Source: Cupriavidus basilensis
GTDB taxonomy: Bacteria; Pseudomonadota; Gammaproteobacteria; Burkholderiales; Burkholderiaceae
Assembly (NCBI RefSeq): GCF_000832305.1
Contig: NZ_CP010536.1
Location: 4,340,001-4,404,000 of the forward strand
DNA length: 64,000 nucleotides
Reading direction: 5' to 3'
This document shows, in pieces, positions 31,213 through 40,156 of this stretch (position 1 is its first letter; every line of letters starts with the position of its first letter). Under the pieces are notes generated by a model. The model was not told the origin of the DNA, made no database searches, and saw nothing but the letters and a program-made list of their open reading frames with translations. A program made the position numbers and the translations under genes.

Positions 31213-33153
31213 TCAGGCGGCCTCTTGGCTGGAGTCGGACTTGGTACGCCCCATGCCCTTCTTTTTCAGATGGACCAGCAGCAGCGAGATCGCAGCCGGC
31301 GTCACGCCAGAAATACGCGATGCCTGGCCGAGGGTCTCGGGCCGGTGCTGATTCAGCTTCTGGCCAACCTCGATGCCAAGGCCGCGCACTTCCGTGTAGT
31401 CGAAATCTTCAGGCAGGCGAGTGGATTCGTTGGCTTCGAGCTTGTCCACCTCCGCGGCTTGCCGGGCGATGTAGCCGTGATATTTGATGCCGATCTCGAT
31501 CTGCTCGCGAATCTGCGCGACCAGCAGCGGGTCGGCATCAAGTGCCTGGGCGGGTGCGAACTTCCCTTCCTGCAACGCCATCAGCGCTTCGTACGTGACA
31601 GCGGGACGGCGCAGCAGATCGGCGAGGTTGTACTCGCGCTCGATCGCTTTGCCCAGCAGCGGCACAGCATCGGCTTCTGGCAGGATGCCCGGATTGACCC
31701 AGGTACTCTTCAGCCGCTCTGTTTCACGTGAAACAGCGTCGCGCTTTCGGTTAAATGCATCCCAGCGCACATCATCGACCACGCCCAGCTCCCGACCGGC
31801 CTCGGTCAATCGCATATCGGCATTATCTTCCCGCAGGCTCAAACGGAACTCGGCGCGGCTGGTGAACATTCGGTACGGTTCCGAGACCCCACGGGTGATC
31901 AGATCGTCGACCAGAACCCCAAGATAGGCTTGGTCCCGCCGGGGCGTCCAGGCATCGCGCTCCCGAACGAAGCAGCCGGCATTGATCCCGGCCAGCAGGC
32001 CCTGGGCCGCGGCTTCCTCGTAGCCGGTGGTGCCATTGATCTGCCCGGCAAAGAACAAGCCGCTGATGGCCTTGGACTCCAGCGAGGCCTTGAGGGCGCG
32101 CGGATCGAAGTAGTCGTACTCAATGGCGTAGCCCGGGCGCAGGATGTGCGCGTTCTCCATGCCGCGGATCGAGTGCACCAGGGCAAGTTGCACGTCGAAC
32201 GGCAGGCTGGTGGAGATACCGTTGGGGTAGAACTCGTTGGTCGTCAGCCCTTCGGGTTCCAGGAAGATCTGGTGGCTGTCCTTGCTGGCAAAGCGGTGGA
32301 TCTTGTCCTCGATGCTGGGACAATACCGCGGCCCTACCCCTTCGATCACGCCGGTGTACATCGGCGAGCGATCCAGGCCGCCACGGATGATGTCGTGGGT
32401 TCGGCTATTGGTATGCGTGATCCAGCACGGCAGTTGCTGCGGGTGCTGATCGGCACGGCCCAGGAAGGAGAACACTGGCACCGGATCGAGATCGCCCGGC
32501 TGCTCATCCATCACGGAGAAGTCGATGGTGCGTCCGTCGATACGCGGCGGCGTACCCGTCTTCAGTCGGCCCTGCGGCAGCTTGAGCTCCTTCAGGCGCG
32601 CCGAAAGCGAGACCGACGCGGGGTCGCCCGCGCGACCGCCAGTGTAGTTGTCCAGCCCCACGTGAATCTTCCCATCGAGGAAGGTACCAGCGGTCAGCAC
32701 CACGGCGCGTGCGCGGAAGGTGATGCCGACCTGCGTGACGGCGCCGACAACGCGATCGCCCTCCACCACCAGGTCATCCACGGCCTGCTGGAACAGCATC
32801 AGGTTGGGCTGATTCTCCAGCCGCGCGCGAATCGCCTTGCGATACAGCACACGGTCCGCCTGAGCGCGGGTGGCACGTACGGCCGGGCCCTTGCTGGAAT
32901 TCAGGATGCGGAATTGGATGCCCGACTCATCCGTGGCCGCCGCCATGGCGCCGCCCATTGCATCCACCTCCTTGACGAGATGGCCCTTGCCAATGCCGCC
33001 GATGGACGGATTGCAGCTCATCTGACCAAGGGTCTCGATGTTGTGGCTCAGCAGCAGCGTCTGGCAACCCATACGCGCCGCGGCGAGTGCAGCTTCCGTG
33101 CCGGCGTGGCCACCACCGACAACAATGACATCGAATTCTTTTGGGTAAAGCAT
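31213..33153 (-). CDS. mnmG: tRNA uridine-5-carboxymethylaminomethyl modification enzyme MnmG (GidA)
   Basis: 646 residues. The FAD-binding motif [19 protein letters not shown] is at residues 10-28, followed by [18 protein letters not shown], and the C-terminal helical domain ends [18 protein letters not shown]. With MnmE it modifies U34 of several tRNAs. The coding sequence contains a parS site, read as VSRET (31720-31735). The start at 33153 follows GGAGGTGCCTCC, in which the ribosome site can pair with CCTCC. Confidence 0.98.
   Translation of the reverse strand: MLYPKEFDVIVVGGGHAGTEAALAAARMGCQTLLLSHNIETLGQMSCNPSIGGIGKGHLVKEVDAMGGAMAAATDESGIQFRILNSSKGPAVRATRAQADRVLYRKAIRARLENQPNLMLFQQAVDDLVVEGDRVVGAVTQVGITFRARAVVLTAGTFLDGKIHVGLDNYTGGRAGDPASVSLSARLKELKLPQGRLKTGTPPRIDGRTIDFSVMDEQPGDLDPVPVFSFLGRADQHPQQLPCWITHTNSRTHDIIRGGLDRSPMYTGVIEGVGPRYCPSIEDKIHRFASKDSHQIFLEPEGLTTNEFYPNGISTSLPFDVQLALVHSIRGMENAHILRPGYAIEYDYFDPRALKASLESKAISGLFFAGQINGTTGYEEAAAQGLLAGINAGCFVRERDAWTPRRDQAYLGVLVDDLITRGVSEPYRMFTSRAEFRLSLREDNADMRLTEAGRELGVVDDVRWDAFNRKRDAVSRETERLKSTWVNPGILPEADAVPLLGKAIEREYNLADLLRRPAVTYEALMALQEGKFAPAQALDADPLLVAQIREQIEIGIKYHGYIARQAAEVDKLEANESTRLPEDFDYTEVRGLGIEVGQKLNQHRPETLGQASRISGVTPAAISLLLVHLKKKGMGRTKSDSSQEAA
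31720..31735. other. parS site inside mnmG
   Basis: TGTTTCACGTGAAACA matches the universal parS consensus at all 16 positions. It is read in the mnmG frame as Val-Ser-Arg-Glu-Thr. Confidence 0.95.
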
Positions 33154-33240
33154 GGAGGCACCTCCTCCGGGAGGCTAGCGGGAATAAATCGGGATGCCGA
33201 ATTATAACGGCAATCTCCGTGGCGTCCCTGCGCCGCGGCA

Positions 33241-33256
33241 TGTTTCACGTGAAACA
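33241..33256. other. parS site upstream of mnmG
   Basis: A perfect 16-base parS palindrome, TGTTTCACGTGAAACA, 88 bases before the mnmG start. Confidence 0.95.
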
Positions 33257-33278
33257 TGCTTCATGAAGAACTTGGGTG

Positions 33279-33294
33279 TGTTCCACGTGAAACA
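33279..33294. other. Third parS site, next to a terminator
   Basis: TGTTCCACGTGAAACA differs from the perfect palindrome at one position that is variable in natural parS sites. Its centre is 38 bases from the second site, and its last A begins the A-run of the adjoining terminator. Confidence 0.88.
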
Positions 33295-33320
33295 AAAAAA
33301 CCGGGCGCAATGGCCCGGCT
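33294..33320 (-). terminator. Rho-independent terminator of the amidohydrolase operon
   Basis: On the minus strand CCGGGC and GCCCGG pair around a 6-base loop and are followed by seven T. It separates the Bug/N-formylglutamate amidohydrolase operon from mnmG. Confidence 0.85.
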
Positions 33321-33351
33321 TTCTTGTGCGCACGGCGGGGGGCCGAAGCAC

Positions 33352-34212
33352 TTACGGTCTGCGTTGCTCGCTCAGATAAGCGCCGATGCGCTCGACAAGT
33401 CGACCAAGATTTGTCCGGAGTTCGTCAAAGCCACCGTTACGCTCACGCGTCACTTCATCCATGTACAACGGCCGGCGAATCTCGATCTGCAAGCTGTTAC
33501 GCCGCTCGGCCGGGCGGCCGATCTGTGCGATCAGTTGCACGCCCTTGTATGGATCGTTGCGTGCCACGGTATATCCCAACGCGCGCAGTTCCGACGCCAC
33601 CAGCCCGACAAAGCCAGCCTCGCAGGTGGCCCCATCTCGGTCGCCCAGCACGAAGTCCGCCAGCGGGTGTGGGCTCTGAATCTTGAGACGCTCGTACGCA
33701 TTGTTTGGCATCGAGTGCAGGTTCAGATGCCAGACCGACCCGAAGCGCCGATAGGTGTCCTCCACCGCTTCCGACAGCGCCTGATGGTAGGGGCGATAGT
33801 AGGTGTCGATCCGGTCGCGTACCTCTTGCAGCGAGAGCTTGCGGTCATAGATCGGGGTGGCTGCATCCATCTTGCGCCAGATCAGCCCGTAGCCGAGGCG
33901 AGTCTTCTCGCCCGGCGCCAGCGGCTCGGGCCACGTGCCATCCAGCAAGTCGGGGTCCAGATCATCGAGCGTGCGATTGGGATCGATGTAGACACGCGGA
34001 AAATTAGCTGCGATCAGCGTACCGCCAACGCGCGGCACGGATTCCCACAGCGCATCGATGTGCGTGTCCTCGCCGGCACGCAACCGCTGCGTGGGGATGG
34101 CCGCCCGGAAGTCTTGCGGATAATGGGTGCCACTATGCGGTGAGTCGCACACCAGCGGCAGCGTCTGGGCCGAAGGCGCGAAGCGGACGAAGGGCTCGAA
34201 GTTGTCGCTCAT
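33352..34212 (-). CDS. N-formylglutamate amidohydrolase family protein
   Basis: 286 residues. VCDSPHSGTHYP near the N-terminus and LNLHSMPNNA in the middle are the metal-site signatures of the family, which cleaves N-formyl-L-glutamate to formate and glutamate, the last step of one histidine degradation route (HutG). No other hut gene is nearby. It starts 5 bases after the Bug binding protein gene ends, so the two form an operon; this suggests it acts on a compound the Bug protein captures. The specific substrate is inference. Confidence 0.88.
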   Translation of the reverse strand: MSDNFEPFVRFAPSAQTLPLVCDSPHSGTHYPQDFRAAIPTQRLRAGEDTHIDALWESVPRVGGTLIAANFPRVYIDPNRTLDDLDPDLLDGTWPEPLAPGEKTRLGYGLIWRKMDAATPIYDRKLSLQEVRDRIDTYYRPYHQALSEAVEDTYRRFGSVWHLNLHSMPNNAYERLKIQSPHPLADFVLGDRDGATCEAGFVGLVASELRALGYTVARNDPYKGVQLIAQIGRPAERRNSLQIEIRRPLYMDEVTRERNGGFDELRTNLGRLVERIGAYLSEQRRP

Positions 34213-34217
34213 CGCCG

Positions 34218-35213
34218 TCAGTCCAGCTTGATATTGGCGGCCTTGGCCACGCGTGCATAGCGCGCCATCGCCTGCTGGATTTGCACCTTGAACCCGTCCG
34301 GCGTGGTCGGTACCAGCGTGCCGCCAGACTCCTCCACCTTGCGCTTGAACTCTGGATTCAGCATCGCCTTGTGGATGGCGTCGTTGAGCTTGGCGACGAT
34401 CGCCGGCGGCGTGCCGGCAGGTGCGACGATGCCGAACCAGCCACCATCGCCCATTTCCTTATAGCCCAGTTCCGCATAGGTCGGGACGTTGGGCAGCTGC
34501 GGCGAACGGGCGGAACCGAGCACCGCCAGCGCTCGCAGCCGGCCCGATTTCACGTGGGGCAGCGTAGACGAAAGGTTGTCGGTAATGGCGTTGACCTGCC
34601 CTGCCACCGCATCGTTGAGTGCCAGGCCGGCACCCTTGTACGGCACGTGCAGCATGTCGATCTTGGCCAGCATCATGAAGTTCTCGATGTTCACATGGCC
34701 GAGCGAACCAGCGCCGGGAGACGCAAAGCTGTACTTGCCGGGATTGGCGCGGACAAGCGCGACGAATTCCTGCATGGTCTTGGCCGGCACGCTGGGGTGC
34801 ACGGCGAATACGCTCGGGATGGCGATGACGTTGGTCACCGGCGCAAAATCCTTGATCGGATCGTAGTTCAGCTTGGGATAGACAGCCGGGTTCGAGCCAT
34901 GCGTGCTGACCGTCGCCATGCCGATGGTGTAGCCGTCCGGCGCCGCGCGGGCAACCTGCTCCATGCCCAGCGAGCCACCGGCACCCCCCTTGTTCTCCAC
35001 CACGATGGACTGGCCCAGCTCGCGCCCGCCGAACTCCGCCACCAGGCGTGCCGACAGGTCGGTCGAGCCGCCCGCGGCAAACGGCACGATCAGGCGAATC
35101 GGCTTGTTCGGATAGTTGGCCTGCGCTTGCGCGCCACCGGCTACGGCCAGGCTGGCGCATGCCGCCAGGCAAGACAAGACAAAATGCCGGCGCGGCAGTT
35201 GGGCTCGGATCAT
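34218..35213 (-). CDS. Tripartite tricarboxylate transporter-type binding protein (Bug family)
   Basis: 331 residues with a twin-arginine-like or Sec signal (MIRAQLPRRHFVLSCLAACA) and the mature start ANYPNKPIRLIVPFAAGG, the hallmark of Bordetella-type Bug proteins. These periplasmic proteins bind small carboxylates or amides, often without a dedicated transporter, as here (no TctA/TctB genes). AAGGAG precedes the ATG at 35213. Divergent from a LysR gene that probably controls it. Confidence 0.92.
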   Translation of the reverse strand: MIRAQLPRRHFVLSCLAACASLAVAGGAQAQANYPNKPIRLIVPFAAGGSTDLSARLVAEFGGRELGQSIVVENKGGAGGSLGMEQVARAAPDGYTIGMATVSTHGSNPAVYPKLNYDPIKDFAPVTNVIAIPSVFAVHPSVPAKTMQEFVALVRANPGKYSFASPGAGSLGHVNIENFMMLAKIDMLHVPYKGAGLALNDAVAGQVNAITDNLSSTLPHVKSGRLRALAVLGSARSPQLPNVPTYAELGYKEMGDGGWFGIVAPAGTPPAIVAKLNDAIHKAMLNPEFKRKVEESGGTLVPTTPDGFKVQIQQAMARYARVAKAANIKLD

Positions 35214-35340
35214 GCGGACTTCTCCTTGGATTTCTATGAGTTGGCCCGCCAAGTGTCGGGAGTTTACCGAGTCCGCACAAACGACTATATTGCACGGTTG
35301 CATTACCAAAGATCATTCTCGGCACACCCACCTCCACCGC

Positions 35341-36285
35341 ATGCGGCTACGCTCGCCCTCGATGTCCGAACTCCATGCCTTTGCCGCGGTCGCGCGGCTG
35401 GGCAGCTTCACGCGCGCGGGCGAAGACCTGTGCGTGACCCAGGGCGCGATCAGCCGTGCAATTGCCCGGCTGGAATCCCACTTTGGCCAACCCCTGCTCC
35501 AGCGCAATGCGCATCGACTGACGCTAACCGATGCCGGCAAGCAGTTGCTGGAGGCCGTGGCCGGCCCGCTGGCCGCCATTGAGAATGCCAGCGCCGCCCT
35601 CCTCGCCCGTGACCGCCAGCACCACCTGACGCTGTCGGCCGTGCCCACGCTGGCCAGCGTATGGCTGGTGCCCAGGCTGCCGGATTTCCACCGCCGCTAC
35701 CCCGACGTCCGCCTGGACTTCGTGCCCTACCGGCGCGATGAGGACTTCTCAGGTCCCGCGCCCGATGCCGCCATCCTGCCGGGCACGCCGGATCGCTGGC
35801 CAGGCCTGCAATCCGACTACGTGATCGGCCGTGAGATGGTGCCCATCTGCCACCCTGAGCGCGCCCTCGCCCGCCATGAGGCCGGCCGCTGGTCCGAGCC
35901 CGCCGAACTCCTCGGTGAGCCCCTGCTCTATCACACCACCGCACCGGCAAACTGGCAGCACTGGCTATACGCCGCCGGCGTACCCAGTGCTGCGCCAACG
36001 CTCTCGAAAGGCTTCGACCAGGTCTCGATCCTGGTGCAAGCGGTCAAGGCGGATATGGGCGTGGCGGTATTGCAGCGTTGCCTGGTACGGGATGAGATTG
36101 CCGCGGGGCGCGTGGTGGCGCCGTTCGATTTGCCGATCCGGCTGACACGCGGCTACTTCCTGTGCGTACCGCGGGAGCGGCGGGACCATCCGGCGTTTGC
36201 GCAGTTTCGCGCATGGTTGCTCGGTGTGGCGGCACAGGATCCGGATGTGCTTCAGCTCAATGAAGAAAATTCGCCAGAAAAATAG
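35341..36285 (+). CDS. LysR family transcriptional regulator (GcvA-like)
   Basis: 314 residues. The N-terminal helix-turn-helix (MSELHAFAAVARLGSFTRAG through AISRAIARLESHFGQPLLQR) is followed by the effector domain. The start at 35341 was chosen because the family normally has a few residues before SELHAF; the ATG at 35362 is an alternative. It is transcribed divergently from the Bug/amidohydrolase operon with 127 bases between, the usual arrangement for a LysR regulator and its target. Confidence 0.92.
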   Translation: MRLRSPSMSELHAFAAVARLGSFTRAGEDLCVTQGAISRAIARLESHFGQPLLQRNAHRLTLTDAGKQLLEAVAGPLAAIENASAALLARDRQHHLTLSAVPTLASVWLVPRLPDFHRRYPDVRLDFVPYRRDEDFSGPAPDAAILPGTPDRWPGLQSDYVIGREMVPICHPERALARHEAGRWSEPAELLGEPLLYHTTAPANWQHWLYAAGVPSAAPTLSKGFDQVSILVQAVKADMGVAVLQRCLVRDEIAAGRVVAPFDLPIRLTRGYFLCVPRERRDHPAFAQFRAWLLGVAAQDPDVLQLNEENSPEK

Positions 36286-36551
36286 AAATAGACTCTATTT
36301 GCCGGATTGCATCCATCAGGTACATAAATCTCAGCATCCGGCAACCATCACATCAGCACGACGAATATTAATAGCAAGTTTTAGTCTAAATACATTTATC
36401 TTGTGAATTCAAAGCGTACCAGCTGCTGCGCTATCCTGCTGACAACGTCACCAACAATCCGGTTGCATCTTGAAATGCACCTCAAGAATAATAACGTCAA
36501 ACATTGCCAATCATTATTTTTCTCGCGAATTCCGACAACAGGAAGCGTTGA
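36286..36551. other. AT-richer intergenic region
   Basis: 266 bases, clearly less GC-rich than its neighbours and without a supported gene. An inverted repeat TGCCGGAT/ATCCGGCA spans about 36300-36345. It separates the LysR gene from the convergent liv operon. No insertion sequence or repeat is recognisable. Confidence 0.6.
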
Positions 36552-37295
36552 CTAGGCCGCCTTCTTCGCCAACCCCAGATACGTCTCGATCACCTTCGGG
36601 TTAGCCGCAAGCTCGCCAGCCGGCCCCTCCATCGCCATATCCCCCGTCTCGATCACGTACCCGTAGTCCGCCACCTGCAGCGCAGCCCGCGCGTTCTGCT
36701 CGATCAGCAGCGTCGCCACCCCCGTCTTGCGCAGGTCATTGATGATGTGAAAGATCTCCTTGACGATCAGCGGCGCCAGCCCCAGGCTCGGCTCGTCCAG
36801 CATCAGCAGTTGCGGCTTGGCCATCAGCGCACGGCCTACCGCCAGCATCTGGCGCTCGCCCCCGGACAGCGTACCGGCGTCCTGCTTCGCACGTTCCTTC
36901 AGGCGCGGGAACAGGCCGTAGACCACTTCCATCTGGTCCAGGAAGTTCTTCTCACCCGCACGCTTGCGGCGATAGGCGCCCAGCACCAGGTTGTCCGCCA
37001 CGCTCATCGAGCCAAACAGTTCGCGCTTCTCCGGCACCAGGCACATCCCGCGCGCCACGCGCCCTTCCGCTGGCAGGCCGGCGAGGTCGTGGCCGAGGTA
37101 GGTCACCGCGCCGGTGGACGAACCGCTCACCGGCAGCGCGCCCATGATGGCGTTGAGCATGGTGGACTTGCCCGCGCCATTGGGGCCGATCACCGTGACG
37201 ATCTTTCCTGCTTCCACTTTCAGGTTGGCACCGTGCACGGCTTCGACCTTGCCGTAGCGCACGTGCAGGTCCTTCACTTCCAGGATAAGGCTCAT
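36552..37295 (-). CDS. livF: Branched-chain amino acid type ABC transporter ATPase, LivF-like
   Basis: 247 residues. Walker A GPNGAGKST, the signature LSGGERQMLAVGRALM and Walker B LLMLDEPSLGLAP are all normal. It energises the transporter at the cytoplasmic face of the membrane. The ATG at 37295 has AAGGAAACGACA upstream. It follows the livM-livG fusion gene after about 10 bases and is the last gene of the operon. Confidence 0.93.
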   Translation of the reverse strand: MSLILEVKDLHVRYGKVEAVHGANLKVEAGKIVTVIGPNGAGKSTMLNAIMGALPVSGSSTGAVTYLGHDLAGLPAEGRVARGMCLVPEKRELFGSMSVADNLVLGAYRRKRAGEKNFLDQMEVVYGLFPRLKERAKQDAGTLSGGERQMLAVGRALMAKPQLLMLDEPSLGLAPLIVKEIFHIINDLRKTGVATLLIEQNARAALQVADYGYVIETGDMAMEGPAGELAANPKVIETYLGLAKKAA

Positions 37296-37305
37296 TGTCG
37301 TTTCC

Positions 37306-39093
37306 TTACTCCACGCCACCGAGGTAGGCCTCGAGCACCGCCGGGTCCTTCTGCACGTCCTCGGGCACACCTTCCGCAATGCGCGTACCGAACTCCATCA
37401 CCACCAGACGGTCCGTCAGGTTCATCACGAAGTCCATGTCGTGCTCGACCAGCAGCACGCTCATGCCCTCGCCCTTGAGCTTCTTCAGCAGCTCGGCCAG
37501 CGCCTGCTTCTCCTTGTAGCGCAGCCCCGCCGCGGGCTCATCTAACAACAGCAGCGCGGGATCGCAGCACAGTGCGCGCGCGATCTCCAGGATGCGTTGC
37601 TGGCCCAGCGCGAGGCTGCCGGCTTCCATGTACATGCAGTCGGCCAGGCCCACGCGCTCGAGCTGGCGCGCGGCTTCGTGCAGCAGCTTGGCCTCCTCGT
37701 TCTTGTTCATGCGCAGGATCGCTGCCGTCACGCCGCCCTGCGGCGCAAAGTCGCCGCGCAGGTGCGCGCCGATGGCCACGTTCTCCAGCACGGTCATGGT
37801 GGGCAGCAGATGCACGTGCTGGAAGGTGCGGCCGATGCCGCGCTTGACGATCTCGCGCGAGGGCAGTCCGGAGATCTGCTCGCCGCGATACAGCACCTCG
37901 CCGCGCGTGGCGGGCAGCACGCCGGTGACCAGATTGAAGGTGGTGGACTTGCCCGCGCCGTTGGGACCGATCAGCCCGATGATCTCGCCCGCGCGGACCT
38001 GGAAGCTCACGTCGTTGACCGCCACCAGCCCGCCGAACTCCTTGCGCGCGGCTTTGACATCGAGGATCAGTTCCCCGGCCTGCGGCTTGGCGCGCAATGG
38101 CAGCGCGCTCGCTTGCGCCGGCGCCATCACCGGCGGCCCGCTGGGGAACAGCTTCTTGATGAACGGCCAGAGGCCATCGCGCGCGTATTGCAGCAGCAGC
38201 ACCATCAGCACGCCGAACACGATGGTCTCGAAGTTGCCGTTGGCGCCCAGCAGCTTGGGCAGCACGCCTTGCAGCACGTCCTTCAGGATGGTGAGGATGC
38301 CGGCGCCGAGCACCGCACCCCACACGTGGCCTACGCCGCCCACCACCGCCATGAACAGGTACTCGATGCCGTAGTTCAGGCCAAACGGCGTGGGGTTCAC
38401 CGCGCGCTGCAAATGCGCGTAGAGAAAGCCGGAGATGCAGGCCAGCATCGCCGCCACCACGAAGATCACCACCTTCATCCACGCGGTGTTCACGCCCATC
38501 GCCTCGGCCATGGTGCCCCCGCCCTTCAGCGCGCGGATGGCGCGGCCCGGGCGTGAGTTGAGCAGGTTCTGCATGGCGATCACCGACACCAGCACCACGG
38601 CCCAGATCAGGTAGAACATCGAGCGCCCGGAGGCCAGCTCGATGCCGAGCACGTGCAGCACGGGAATGCCGTTGAGGCCGTCGTACTTGCCGAGGAATTC
38701 CAGGTTGCCGAACAGGAAAAACAGCGACAGGCCCCAGGCGATGGTGGCGAGCGGCAGGTAGTGGCCCGACATGCGCATGGTGATCAGGCCGATCACATAG
38801 GCCGAGGCCATCGTGATCACCAGCCCGACCAGCAGGCCGAGCCAGGGCGACAGCCCGAACTGTGTGGTGAGGTAGGCGGTGCTGTAGGCACCCAGCCCGA
38901 CGAAAGCGGCCTGGCCGAACGAGGTCATGCCGCCCACGCCGGTGAGCAGGACCAGGCCGATGGCGACGATGCTGTACAGGCCGATGTAGTTGCCCAGCGT
39001 GATCCAGAATTCGGGCGTGGGCAGCACGGGCAACAGCGCCAGGACTACCGCGAAGGCCAGCAGGAAGAATCGGTTCTTGAGGTTGGTGTTCAT
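37306..39093 (-). CDS. Fused LivM permease and LivG ATPase
   Basis: 595 residues. Residues 1 to about 330 are a LivM-like permease with about ten membrane segments (YSIVAIGLVLLTGVGGMTSF, and ALKGGGTMAEAMGVN in the cytoplasmic loop). A linker follows to about 350, then a LivG-like ATPase with Walker A GPNGAGKST near 378, signature LALGQQRILEIARAL and Walker B LLLLDEPAAGLR. Such fusions occur in Burkholderiales; the second liv cluster here keeps the genes separate. AAGGGA before 39093 supports the start. The gene begins just downstream of livH in the same operon. Confidence 0.92.
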   Translation of the reverse strand: MNTNLKNRFFLLAFAVVLALLPVLPTPEFWITLGNYIGLYSIVAIGLVLLTGVGGMTSFGQAAFVGLGAYSTAYLTTQFGLSPWLGLLVGLVITMASAYVIGLITMRMSGHYLPLATIAWGLSLFFLFGNLEFLGKYDGLNGIPVLHVLGIELASGRSMFYLIWAVVLVSVIAMQNLLNSRPGRAIRALKGGGTMAEAMGVNTAWMKVVIFVVAAMLACISGFLYAHLQRAVNPTPFGLNYGIEYLFMAVVGGVGHVWGAVLGAGILTILKDVLQGVLPKLLGANGNFETIVFGVLMVLLLQYARDGLWPFIKKLFPSGPPVMAPAQASALPLRAKPQAGELILDVKAARKEFGGLVAVNDVSFQVRAGEIIGLIGPNGAGKSTTFNLVTGVLPATRGEVLYRGEQISGLPSREIVKRGIGRTFQHVHLLPTMTVLENVAIGAHLRGDFAPQGGVTAAILRMNKNEEAKLLHEAARQLERVGLADCMYMEAGSLALGQQRILEIARALCCDPALLLLDEPAAGLRYKEKQALAELLKKLKGEGMSVLLVEHDMDFVMNLTDRLVVMEFGTRIAEGVPEDVQKDPAVLEAYLGGVE

Positions 39094-39103
39094 GGCGTGT
39101 CCC

Positions 39104-40156
39104 TTATTCCTCGTCTTCCACATGCTTGCTGGTGAGCGAGCGCCACAGCAGCACGGGCAGGATCAGGGTGAACACGATGACCTCCTTGAACGCACTGGCC
39201 CAGAAGGACGAATACGATTCGAGCAGCCCCACCAGGATGGCGCCGGCGGCCGCCACCGGGTAGCTCACCAGACCACCCACGATCGCACCGACGAAGCCCT
39301 TCAGGCCGATCAGGAAGCCAGATTCGTAGTACACCGTGGTCAGCGGTGCAATCAGGATCCCGCACAGCGCGCCCATTGCCGCTGCCAGCGTGAACGAAAG
39401 GCGCCCGGCCTGCGTCGTGCCGATGCCGACCAGCCGCGCGCCCAGGCGATTGACCGCCGTGGCACGCAGCGCCTTGCCGACGATGGTGCGTTCGAAGTAG
39501 AAATACAGCCCCGCGATCATCAGTGCCGATACGCCGACCACCCAAAGGCTCTGACCGGAGATCGTCAGGCTGCCCACTTCAAAGCGTGCCTCGGAGAAAG
39601 GCGCGGTGCGCGAGCCCTCGGCGCCGAACATCACCAGCCCCAGCCCCACCAGTGCAAAGTGCACGCCCACCGAGACGATCAGCAGCACCAGCGTGCTGGC
39701 TTCGGCCAGCGGCTGGTAGGCAAGGCGGTACAGCATGGGTCCGAGCGGAATCACGATCAGCAGCGTCAGCGCGATCTGCGCCAGCATAGGCATCGACTGC
39801 CCATCGAAGTTCTGCGCCAGCAGATGCACGGCCAGCGGGAAGACCAGGTATTTGCCGGCCAGCACCGCGATCCGCCTGGGTGCGGTCCGGCGCAGTTCGG
39901 CGCTGCGCAGGATGGTGACCGTCTCATAGACAAAGGTGAGCACGCCCATGACCAGCAGCAGCCAGCTGCTTTGCGGCGCATGGCCAGACTGGATCGCCGC
40001 CAGGGTCAGCGCGCCATAGGCGACGAACTCCCCTTGCGGAATGAAGATGACGCGGGTCACCGAGAACACCAGCACCAGGGCCAGCGCGAGCAGCGCATAG
40101 ATGGCGCCCGAGGTGATGCCGTCCTGCGCCAGGATGGCGGCGATCGAGAGGTCCAT
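39104..40156 (-). CDS. livH: Branched-chain amino acid type ABC transporter permease, LivH-like, with insertion
   Basis: 350 residues, about 55-60 longer than ordinary LivH. The N-terminus (GITSGAIYALLALALVLVFS) and the motif GKALRATAVNRLGARLVGIG are typical. The extra part, residues about 65-130, lies between the second segment and the YRLAYQPL element and contains a charged stretch (RSAELRRTAPRRI) and extra hydrophobic sequence. GGGGAGACA precedes the ATG. It leads the livH-livMG-livF operon; the binding protein gene is separate, upstream. Confidence 0.9.
   Translation of the reverse strand: MDLSIAAILAQDGITSGAIYALLALALVLVFSVTRVIFIPQGEFVAYGALTLAAIQSGHAPQSSWLLLVMGVLTFVYETVTILRSAELRRTAPRRIAVLAGKYLVFPLAVHLLAQNFDGQSMPMLAQIALTLLIVIPLGPMLYRLAYQPLAEASTLVLLIVSVGVHFALVGLGLVMFGAEGSRTAPFSEARFEVGSLTISGQSLWVVGVSALMIAGLYFYFERTIVGKALRATAVNRLGARLVGIGTTQAGRLSFTLAAAMGALCGILIAPLTTVYYESGFLIGLKGFVGAIVGGLVSYPVAAAGAILVGLLESYSSFWASAFKEVIVFTLILPVLLWRSLTSKHVEDEE

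Noticed and set aside
34540..34570. A further parS-like TTTCACGTGGGGCA inside the Bug gene
   Set aside because: Only one arm matches the consensus; the second arm is unrelated, so it is not counted as parS.
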